DNA of 64,000 nt from Adiantum capillus-veneris (Eukaryota > Streptophyta > Polypodiopsida > Polypodiales > Pteridaceae), in assembly GCA_014529385.2 (NCBI GenBank), contig CM043953.1:86520342-86584341 (forward strand), read 5' to 3'. Positions 55,856 through 64,000 of this stretch are shown piece after piece. Position numbers and translations under genes: made by a program. Positions within the stretch are counted from its first letter, which is position 1, and each line of letters opens with the position of its first letter. Below the pieces are notes generated by a model. It searched no databases. It was not told the DNA's origin and saw nothing but the letters and a program-made list of their open reading frames with translations.

Positions 55856-56474
55856 CATGGTCATTGATCATAGCTACCTTGTAGTGGAACTAAGTGTCTG
55901 AGGTAGATCGAAATGTTTCATTGACTTACAATTAATGAAATTGTGAGAAGCACTATCATCTACAAGGATTCTCACCATGTGGCCTTGAATGATGTAGCCA
56001 TGCATTCTCACAAGCTCATGAGGGCGCCAAATGTCGGTTTCAACATAGAGGCAATTATACAGCAATCTTGAACTATCTCTGTATGTGTTACTTCCACATT
56101 GGAGTAGCAACCATAGGATTCAAGTGGAAGCAAATGCACCATGTGCATACTTTCTCCTTACCCTAGGTAGCAGAATTCCCCTTGGAACAATCCTTTTTTT
56201 CATAACCACTTCCCATACAATTAAAAGCATAATTTCTCTTTATTTGCCTTTTTTAATTCCTCAGTTGAGAGATGGCCTCTAGGCCCCTTGGGCTTCTTGG
56301 ATGCATTAGATGAGATTTTATTTTATTGTGTGCTTGATTATTTCTATGAGATACACGTGCATGTGAACCATCAAGGATATTTGTGCCATGCAAGGATCTA
56401 TCATCAGGATTGTCATGAATATGTGCTTGCACCTCAAATGGGGTCCTAGGTTTTAATATGCCTTTTAATCTCAC
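55856..56474 (-). pseudogene. Gypsy-H Gag end and protease front
   Basis: The upper part (56253-56474) reads IHDNPDDRSLHGTNILDGSH and PRSPRGLEAISQLRN, followed by KRNYAFNCMGSGYEKKDC, a decayed zinc knuckle. The lower part has PHELVRMHGYIIQGHMVRIL and VDDSASHNFINCKSMKHFDL, the Gypsy protease active site with D-D-S-A in place of the usual D-S-G-A. The protease continues on the far side of Copia-3 at 50770. One or more frame changes lie between Gag and protease. Confidence 0.72.
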
Positions 56475-56589
56475 CAGTTAACCCACATGAATTGACCAAA
56501 ATGCATTTTCATTAAATCATCAGCCTAGCTGAATCAATTTCTTTGAAGTGTAAATTTCTCACGATCAAATTTGGCAACACAAGAACTTT

Positions 56590-58390
56590 GTAGTCCCTCA
56601 AGATTCTAGGGATAAAGAGATCAAGCCCTTTCTCTTTTCTACATCAAGCCATTGAAACTCACAAAACAAGGAAGACTCTAGGCATAGTTGGTCTTCCTAC
56701 CAAGTTCTTGAAAAATTTCAAGGATATTTATCCCCGTTGCTCTTCATATGTGGGAAGAGGCCCTCAAGTACAAATCTTTGCATATTTCTATCAATACAAG
56801 AGTGACTAAATTACTCCACAAAAGGCCACCTAAAGAGATACTTCAAATTGGAGACCTTACCATGCTTACCATGGCTTATAAATTTATTTCCAAGGCAATA
56901 GTGAATCGGATCACCCCAATCTTATGAAAGGGGTTTCCTTAGGTCAAGAAGGTTTTCTCAAAGGAAGAAGAATTTTAGAGGCAATGGTCCCTCTCTAGGA
57001 ATTCATTGAGCACACTGATGACATTATTTAGATTGATATTTTGTTAAAGTGGTTTTTGGCAAAGTATATGATTGCCTAGAATGGTTTTTCATCTTATAGA
57101 TTTTACATCACATAGGGTTTGTTCTAAATATGCTATTGTTTGTGGCTACTTTATTTGGTAGTGCTAGAGAATGATCTCCATTAAAAATGGCCTATTTGAG
57201 GCTTTTTTCCTCAATAGATCAATACGCCAAGGTTGCCCTTAGAGAGCCCTTAGACCCCTCCTGCATTGTGGTTGTAGACGGTCTTAGTTTTCTTTTCAAA
57301 GGAAAAATGTAAGTTGGGCTTATCAAGGGGTGCCTCTTCCCAATTCTAATACAATAATGCTTATCTCAATTTGTTGATGATACAATTGCACTATTGAGCA
57401 ATGATGAAAACTCAGTACATCATTTTTGGAACTCTCTCAATATCTTCTTTTTAGCTTCATGTTCAAAGGTTAACCATGATATGATTGACATCAAGGGCAT
57501 CAATCTCCCATACCCCAATGGATTTGTAATCAAGGGTGCAAAGCTATCAAAGAAGGTGAAGTGTTCATTATTTTTGGCATTCCAATATGATTTAATGTCT
57601 CTTAAACAAAGATGTGAGTCGGTAATGTCTCAATTCAGTAGTAAGTTGACCAAGTGGATTGGCTTTGAAACCTCTTTAGTAGGGAGAGTCCTTGTCATTA
57701 ATCATTTTCTCTCATATTATGTTCTTAATTTTCTCTACTAGTGGGGTCCTCTGGACACAGATTTCAATAATATCATTAGAGTATGCAGAAACCGCTTATG
57801 GGCAGGATATCCCTATAAGGGAGCTATTGAAAAAGGCAAATGGGAGGTCTCTTGTCTTCCCAAAGAACAAGATGATATGTATATAAAAAACTTCAGCAAT
57901 GGGTATATAAACTTGTGGTCAAGTCTATCATCTAGGCTCTATTGTATCCCTATGAGGAGTGGACCCTCCTTCTCCTAGAAAATGTGTCTCAATTCACTAT
58001 GGATAAGTAAAGATTTTGGTTCCTTGGACCACCATATTCTTTGGCCCTCTGACAATCAAACCTAAGGCTTCGTACCCCTAAGATCTCTTTGGGCAGTATG
58101 GAATAGATATAGAGAAGCTCTCATCACAAAGTGGGATTTGAGTATTTTCTCGCCATCCCCTCATATGACTCTATATGGAGACCTCTCAAACCTTTCTCAA
58201 ATCTTTGAAGTTCAACAACGAATAACTCTCAAAATTCACAAGAAAGACATTAGATGTTGGGTTGACATATGGAAGAAATTTCAAGGAAGAGCTACTTATT
58301 ACTTTACCCTCTACAGCCATGGGAATCACCTTATTACACAATAGAATGGACTCCTTTCCAAACGATCAATAGTAGCAATTGAACTCTAGG
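56590..58390 (+). pseudogene. LINE (L1-type) reverse transcriptase and C-terminal region
   Basis: Readable blocks in L1 order: DLTMLTMAYKFISKAIVNRI (about 56850), GFLKGRRILEAMV (about 56950), GKVYDCLEWFF (57060), NRSIRQGCPL is broken near 57215, VVVDGLSFLFKGKM (57260) and FVDDTIALLSNDENSVHHFW (57370-57430), with the catalytic Asp pair intact. The 115-codon frame 57394-57741 continues with SCSKVNHDMIDIKGINLPYP and GFETSLVGRVLVINHFLSYY, typical of the region after RT. The remainder to 58344 is C-terminal ORF2. Endonuclease and ORF1 are absent: a 5'-truncated copy, as usual for LINEs. It ends near a C/A tract (58399-58418). Confidence 0.8.
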
Positions 58391-58444
58391 GGTTTTTGCC
58401 CCCCCCCCCCAAAAAAAAGCCTTTTAAAGGAAAGGGGACTTTTT

Positions 58445-60024
58445 TGTAATAAATCCCCAATGCAATGGAAATGGATGGTAGCAACATAAACACCGTACTT
58501 AGTTAACTTGGCATGAACAATACTTTTGCAAGAGAGAGAGTTTAGAGAACATGATAACGTTGAGGACCGGATTTACGTGGAGCCGGTCCCCCCTCCAATA
58601 GGCATTTGTATTATAAATTCTCCCATCAAGAGACTTGGTACAATATAGTCTTCGTGTTCCTTGTGACCTAGGTGATGCAATGAAGATGGAAAGCTTCATG
58701 CATCACGAGCATAACATAAACTTTGCAAAAAGCATTAACTATCCCAAGCCTCAGTCCCAAAGCTTCAAACACCTTCGAAGGTGGAGCGAACTAGCGGGGA
58801 ATGAGGGTAGGGAAGAGAAAGAAGAAGCATTTCATAGGAGAAAGAATTAGTTCCTCACTTATCATCACTCTTCTTGCTAGCATACATAATAGCATAGTAA
58901 TGAAGATGGAGAAGATGGCAAGCTTAAGCATTAAAGCATGGCTCTTGGTTGGATTTGCATTCCATATCCAAGAGTGTTGGTGTAGGCTCTCAACTTCTCT
59001 ACTAGCTTGGAGAAGGAGATGGAGCTCCTGCACTTTGTACTTCACTCAATGAGTGTGTGTGTGGGGGGGGGAGAGAGTATACCTCCCAAGCTAGCCCCCT
59101 TCTTGCTTTGATCGACCCCCCTTGTAGCTCAAGCTTGATTGAGGCTCATTGGACCCCTGCAAGACTAGCCAATCACATGCAGGATGCATTACAAGCAACA
59201 AGGGTAGTCTTGGGAAAAGTGTCCCCCTTTCCCCTTTGAGAGAGAGGACTTGATAAAATGCAAAAAAAATTAATTAAATCTACTAAATTATCATTGGACC
59301 CCTTGGAAGGCTAACCAATAGGCTTTAGGCACACCATGAGGGCAACATGAGGAGGAAATTGACAAGTGTCCTATATGCTTTCTTTGTACCAAGCTTGCCT
59401 TGTGTGAGTGTGTGTGTTCTCTCTCATCCCCCTAGCTTTAGGGCTCACCCCCTCTCTTGTAGGGATGGGATTTGACTTTTGCACACCTTACCTTCAAGCA
59501 CCTTAGTCCGCAAGCATGACAAAGCACATCAAGCTTGGGTTGTTCTCACAAGCACCTCAAGCTCCCTAGTCGGAAAGCACGACAAGCACCTCAAGCATCT
59601 TAGTTTGCAAGCACGACAAGCACCTCAAGCATCTTAGTCTGCAAGCATGACAAGCACCTCAAGCACCTTAGTCATCAAGAACGACAAGCACCTTAGTCAT
59701 CAAGCACGACAAGCACCTCAAGCTTGGGCCAGGTTCCCACCTCAAGCTCAGTCCTAACTTACCTAAGATCAAAGGACTTTTAACACTAACCTTTGGAGGT
59801 CTTTAATGAAGCTAGCCCTAAGGTCTTTTAAGCTCCATTGACTACCCTTGCTGTTTGATAGACCATCTCTCATTTGGACCCCTTTACCATTGGCCCCGTG
59901 TTGAGATAGATCTGTAAGCACATGTCTATATTCTAACCCTTGTTCCTGTCTATTCTCCCACATTAAATGATCAGTTTAATATGAGAAAATCATTTGGGTT
60001 GGTTAGATATTAGATTTTACGACA
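58445..60024 (-). repeat. Diverged Gypsy-G-type LTR
   Basis: Shares with 15575-17172 the phrases GAGGACCGGATTTA, GGAGCCGGTCCCCCCTCC, the CTTGGTTGGATTTGCAT block and the end TTAATATGAGAAAATCATTT. It is clearly more diverged than the two Gypsy-G LTRs are from each other. Beyond 60040 a PPT-like complement (AACCCCCTCTTC) suggests this is a 3' LTR with a stub of internal sequence rather than a solo LTR. No TSD was found. Confidence 0.75.
59480..59735 (+). repeat. Minisatellite of about 34-bp units
   Basis: Five to seven imperfect units of the form CACCTCAAGCATCTTAGTC followed by TGCAAGCACGACAAG, some shortened. No counterpart exists in the Gypsy-G LTRs. Confidence 0.85.
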
Positions 60025-60102
60025 CCCAATATCCCTTTGCAGATATTAACCCCCTCTTCATATCACGTTAACTCATAGATGGAGAGTTATGTTGGATAGG
60101 AA

Positions 60103-60308
60103 ATCGTGGCGATTCAAGTTTAATTCAATCTAGTATCTATCTATTCAACCAAAAGAACCAAATTCTTCTCTAAGCCCATAGGATAGGGGAAAAAACTTGA
60201 ATTGTGGTGATTCAAGTTTAAATCAATCTAGTATCTATCTATTCAACCAAAAAAACCAAATTCTTCTCTAACTCGCACTTCACAAAGCACATAGGATAGG
60301 GGAAAAAA
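60103..60308 (+). repeat. Tandem duplication of about 95-110 bp
   Basis: Both units contain GTGATTCAAGTTTAA-like and AATCTAGTATCTATCTATTC, then CAAATTCTTCTCTAA and CATAGGATAGGGGAAAAAA. The second has an extra CTCGCACTTCACAAAG-like insertion. Confidence 0.85.
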
Positions 60309-60385
60309 ACACTCATATGGTCTAGGTTGCAGATGTTCCAGGAAATTGAAAGTCTTCCTTAAATGTGTCAAGACAACAGTCTTGT

Positions 60386-60430
60386 GGTGGCATGGAGATC
60401 AAGTGGGAACATCCCTAGGGCAAGGTCTCT
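60386..60430 (+). repeat. Dispersed 45-bp repeat, copy 1 (A-box-like)
   Basis: GTGGTGGCATGGAGATCAAG then TGGGAACATCCCTAGGGCAA: matches 63594-63640. The second copy contains a good pol III A-box match. No B-box was found. Confidence 0.4.
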
Positions 60431-60763
60431 ACGGCCATAGCCTATAAAGAGGATTGTTGGGCAGTGATGAGCATGCCACAAGTCCCAAGTCTTTACACTA
60501 ACATCAAAGCTAGTCGATATTGGGAGGAGGGATCGTGGACCAACGATTCCTAAAGGAGGTGCTTTGCATGTTGCTTGGAAACAGAGTGGTGGGGAAGATT
60601 GGGGAAAGGAGAATTGTGTGGTGAGGAGGCAATGGAAAGAGGCCCTTGCAAACACAATGGGAGGAAATCAGACCAGGGCTCGAGTGAGCTCAAAGAGGGT
60701 GTCTCTTTATTGCAAGAAAGGTTTGTCACAAGGAGGCCATAAGTGGAGGCCTTTTGCCACTAC

Positions 60764-60910
<147 letters not shown>

Positions 60911-61289
60911 TGTGCAATGCTAGGGTTTCTCCCTCATTTCCCCCTTTGTCGCCATGGAAACGCCGCACCAGGTGCCGCCCGGCACCTGGCTATTAGACGG
61001 TTAGCCTCAACCCCATCCTCCCCCAATGCCAGCCCTGCCGTCGAGAGAGAATCTACATGTGACATTGTCTGCAACTCAATGTCTGCAAAGCCTCGAGCAC
61101 AGTATAATGGCATTGCCTCATTCGACGAGTGTTTGGACCACACTGTGATCGCCAGGAACTGACCCGCCACCATGAGCCTACGCTCTTTGGAAACTAGGGG
61201 TGGTCCATAAGGCCCCCGATCGAGGCTGCTTTCCGCATCCGGCCTCTCAAGTCTACAAAGGCAGTCAAATCCTATTCTTGGGTGATGGA

Positions 61290-62030
61290 CGAGCCATGAC
61301 TACTCGAGCCTCTTCTCGAGGCAAGCTTACTTTTGCAAGGGTTGTGGCAACACCCCCGACGCTCGACAACCACTCCTGCCTTCAGCATGAGGTCAAGAGA
61401 TTCTACAAGGAGAATCAAGACATGAAATAAAAGCTTGGAGGTCCGTCTTGTCGCAGTGGAGAAATGAAAAGAAGAAAAAATAGAAAATATAGAAGCCATG
61501 CTCACTAAAACCAAATTGGAGGTGGAAATCACTCTCACAAAGGAGGTCAAGGCTCAAGTGCAGGAAGTTGTTTCTCACAAGATCGATGATCGTGTAACAT
61601 TCACGTTATGCGAACGACAATGATAGAAGGACATTCCCCTCAATGTTCGCATTGGTGGTCTCCCAATTGATTGGAAAGGGGAGGGAGACATCGAATTCAA
61701 ATAGGCCCTTCCTCAAATTCAAGCGGCACTTCTTATGGTACAATGGGATGAAGAGGCAATCACCACTATTACACACGAACACCTCACCAACACCAAACCA
61801 ACCATGTCATCCTCACTCTCAAGACTAGAGAGGATCAAATCAAACTCCTACAATAATCAAGGCTTCTCAGAGACACTAAAATTTGGCTTGTAGAAGATCT
61901 TACACCCACTCAACTCAAACAAAAGAAGACAGAACTTCAAAAGATGCGTGAAGCACGAGCAATAGGAAAATGGGCAATTCATCGAGAAATTAAAGCCATC
62001 ATCTAGGAGTTTCAAACTCCCAAACCGTCT
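61290..62030 (+). pseudogene. LINE (L1-type) ORF1 remnant with coiled coil
   Basis: In changing frames: FYKENQDMK, KLEVRLVAVEK, ENIEAMLTKTKLEVEITLTK, EVKAQVQEVVSHKIDDRVTF (heptad-like, coiled-coil character, 61390-61600), then IPLNVRIGGLPIDWKGEGDI (RRM-like position of L1 ORF1), TLKTREDQIKLL and KIWLVEDLTPTQLKQKKTEL, RAIGKWAIHREIKAII (C-terminal domain, 61880-62005). This three-part order is that of L1-type ORF1 RNA-binding chaperones. Several stops and frame changes. It differs from the zinc-knuckle ORF1 at 39805-40570, so two LINE lineages are present. Confidence 0.6.
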
Positions 62031-62202
62031 TTCCTCTCACCTGCCCCTTCTTAGGTTGTCCTTTTTGTTGGACCCTCAGTCCTTAACTGAGATGTATATA
62101 CGCCCCACTTAGTAGACTCATTGTAGGGTTTTGTTTCTGGTCCCATAGGTCATATTTGACCTCCATGGATGATAATGCAATCTATCTATCTATCTATCTC
62201 TC
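62030..62202 (+). repeat. Probable LINE 3' end with (TCTA)n tail
   Basis: After ORF1 a short untranslated stretch leads to GATAATGCAA and a (TCTA)5 tail at 62180-62199. Short simple-repeat tails are common 3' ends of LINEs. ORF2 is missing between ORF1 and the tail. Confidence 0.5.
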
Positions 62203-62558
62203 CTTCTAGCGTTCTCATTTCCCATATTTTTTCAACTTGTGAAGGACCTTGAGGAGAGATGCAAGCATAGTGCATGCTATGCGTGGAGAAGAGAGAACAG
62301 ATGTGGGTGGAGCAGCCTCTCAATGCGAGTGCAAGAGCTCTTTATTACTTTTTATAGATAAAGAATAAGGGATCGAAGAGTGGGTACTCAGAATGTCTGG
62401 CCCTGGGTAAAGGGCACATTTCCTTTACCCTAGGAACCTCCCACTTAAAGGTGAGGGTGCCAATAAGTGGACCTACTAGCTAACTACTAGTATATACAAT
62501 GATAGGGAGAGATCAACTCTCAACCTATGCTCACTAGTTTTCTCATAACACATGCATG
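62203..62558. other. Interval with possible promoter or LTR-like DNA
   Basis: On the minus strand TATAAAAAGTAATAAAGAGC (near 62350) resembles a TATA box or polyadenylation region, as in LTR R segments. No repeat partner was found. Confidence 0.3.
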
Positions 62559-63197
62559 CTATTGTGTAGGCTCTTGTGATAGCCGATCGTGTGTATCACT
62601 GCTAGATCCATCATGCATACCTCGTAGGTATCCTGTAATGACCTGCATAGCTCCATGATGCATCAAGCTAGTGTTAGTCATCACATGACTGATAATTTCA
62701 ACAGCAAAAGCTTCCACTCCAGTTGCTATATCGGGTCTTGACACTAAGAGGTCATACATGGGCCTCTTGAAAGGTGATGATAAGTGCATAATCTCAGCTA
62801 ATATAGCCACCTCAATGCTATCTGCACCATATGAATCACCACCATCAATACTAGTCACCGATGGATGTGTTAACTTTGACACCGAGATGGTCGTCACCTA
62901 CCCCTCATCCACAGGGACTTGATCCACATGTCCCGGAATAACCATGTTAGCTTTTATCATGAACATATCAGAGAACTCCATACCCATTGTTGCTGACTCA
63001 ACCTGTTGTGACTCACAAGAGCACTCCCGCTCTACTTGTGTATCCATAGAATGCACAGACATGTCATGTGCAGCGTCAAGGAGCTCATTCGTGAAAGATA
63101 CACGTCGCATCTTTCTACATGCCTGCAAAGTTAATGGAGATACTACCATATCGTACATGAGAAACGTGCAAAGGGTAAACCATGCCACTTTTGGCAC
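62559..63197 (-). pseudogene. Unknown ORF with one in-frame stop
   Basis: Two frames in the same phase (62898-63197 and 62559-62897), separated by a single TAG, together make about 212 codons from MPKVAWFTLCTFLMYDMVVS to DRLSQEPTQ. The composition is protein-like (SMDTQVERECSCESQQVESA; SIEVAILAEIMHLSSPFKRP). No motif or family is recognised. It could be a retrotransposon accessory region or a host gene fragment. Confidence 0.35.
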
Positions 63198-63593
63198 CTT
63201 TCACAATCACTTAGCAAACCCCTATGCATTTGAAAATACTGCTACCCAAGCAATACATGACAACTACTATCTTGTAACTGTCTCACTGAGATCAAACTCC
63301 ATCTCAGCTTAGCGCACATGACTAAACCTGTAAGATGCATTAGTAGTAGGTATAGTGACAAATGTACATCTCCTACAATGTCACATGTTCAACCATCATC
63401 AAGGTGCACATAGCCAAATATCCCAATGTAGAAGTTGCTGAACCACTCTACCACCAATTATTGAGGAGGGTAGTGATACTGACACTTCATCCGATAAATC
63501 CTTCTTCATGACATGGCATGACATGAAAAATAGCATTGTCATCTAGAAATCAATGGGGAGAAAGTGCATGCATAAAATAGATAGTATGTCCTG

Positions 63594-63640
63594 TGGTGGC
63601 ACGGTGGCCTAGTGGGAATGTCCCTAGGACAAGGGGCGCC
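63594..63640 (+). repeat. Dispersed 45-bp repeat, copy 2 (A-box-like)
   Basis: GTGGTGGCACGGTGGCCTAG then TGGGAATGTCCCTAGGACAA. TGGCCTAGTGG fits the tRNA A-box consensus. It may be the head of a tRNA-derived SINE; a B-box is not seen. Confidence 0.4.
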
Positions 63641-63654
63641 TGTCATGTATCATG

Positions 63655-64000
63655 TGTCATAATAACTAATATCTAATTATCCTAAATGATTTTCTCATGT
63701 TAAACTGATAATTTAATATGGGGAAGTACCAGGGGAGAAAATGCTACAAACGGGAGCGCGGAAAGACCTGCAAAATACTCGAAATAGCACATAGCAAGCC
63801 ATAAATCAACAAAACTGTATACCTGGAACATCCACGAACTCGTAATCGAAGCTATACGTGAACAACGAGAGACGTAGAGCGAAAGAGAGAGAAAGAGCAC
63901 GTGCAGGTGCACCTCCTAGAAGGGAGTGCTATGCAGGCACGCGAGAGAGAAGAGAGGAGAGGTGAGACGAAGAACGCAGACACTGGGTGCAATCTCCCCC
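63655..64000 (+). repeat. Start of a plus-strand LTR, cut by the window end
   Basis: TGTCATAATAACTAATATC through GATAATTTAATATGGGGAAG matches the outer end of the Gypsy-G LTR (reverse complement of 17090-17172) for about 85 bp, then diverges. Either a related family with a shared LTR terminus or a rearranged copy. Confidence 0.55.

Larger units (their letters stand above)
48590..56510 (-). mobile_element. Gypsy-H, chromovirus remnant split by Copia-3
   Basis: Minus-strand order from high to low coordinates: gag end (56111-56474), protease (55856-56110), Copia-3 insertion (50788-55850), rest of protease and RT start (50213-50770), RNase H end (49960-50212), integrase (48960-49760), chromodomain (48595-48860). 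The main RT body is deleted. The reading is continuous in sense across the Copia-3 insertion, and ATCAT flanks that insertion on both sides. No LTR was identified. It is related to but distinct from Gypsy-G. Confidence 0.82.

Noticed and set aside
59480-59735. Possible CRISPR-like array (regular repeats with short spacers)
   Set aside because: Units are head-to-tail and imperfect with no unique spacers, and lie in a plant LTR; it is a minisatellite.

Overview
This window looks like repeat-dense nuclear DNA from a land plant with a large genome. The evidence is plant-type Copia and chromovirus (Gypsy with a C-terminal chromodomain) retrotransposons primed by initiator-Met tRNA, plant L1-type LINE remnants, and a decayed pentatricopeptide-repeat (PPR) gene. 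Relics resembling Tcn1-type chromoviruses, a group reported from fungi, mosses and lycophytes, would fit a non-seed plant, but that is inference. I see no intact host gene, no rRNA or tRNA gene, no CRISPR array and no bacterial-style operon.

Layout. 1-3686: 3' two-thirds of a broken Copia element (Copia-1). 3929-9502: a gag-only LTR retrotransposon (TR-GAG-1) in a tandem shared-LTR arrangement. 9657-14412: a second Copia of the same family as Copia-1 (Copia-2) with 229-bp 5' LTR, PBS and a 5-bp target-site duplication (TSD). 14418-15574: simple repeats, then the front part of a cysteine-rich coding relic. 15575-29408: a minus-strand chromovirus (Gypsy-G) whose 5' LTR was later split by a second gag-only element (TR-GAG-2, 22717-28373). 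29409-30471: a segment that is now inverted. It carries the missing tip of the Gypsy-G LTR, its TSD, and the back part of the same coding relic. 30474-32459: a small LTR element with no recognisable protein. 33135-44870: old fragments (Gypsy protease and gag, a heavily mutated Copia, a LINE ORF1, and a Tcn1-like Gypsy reverse transcriptase and integrase). 45590-46220: PPR pseudogene. 48590-56510: minus-strand chromovirus remnant (Gypsy-H) into which a young Copia (Copia-3, 50788-55850) inserted. 56590-58390: LINE reverse transcriptase. 58445-60024: a diverged Gypsy-G-type LTR. 61290-62200: LINE ORF1 joined directly to a short 3' tail. 62559-63197: an unknown minus-strand ORF. 63655-64000: the start of another LTR.

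The main result concerns the two gag-only elements. They differ in the 5' part of the LTR (U3), but share the LTR 3' end, the primer-binding site and an internal coding plan: a Gag domain followed by an acidic region and a C-terminal module of no family I recognise. In a 30-codon block of that module the two copies differ at 18 codons, and 15 of those differences are synonymous. This is a strong sign of selection on the protein in elements that carry no protease, reverse transcriptase or integrase.

Several rearrangements can be dated relative to one another from TSDs and LTR breaks: Gypsy-G into a coding relic, TR-GAG-2 into the Gypsy-G LTR, a 1.06-kb inversion that cut the same LTR, and Copia-3 into the protease region of Gypsy-H. 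All element proteins seen here carry at least one disabling change, apart from the short unverified ORFs.
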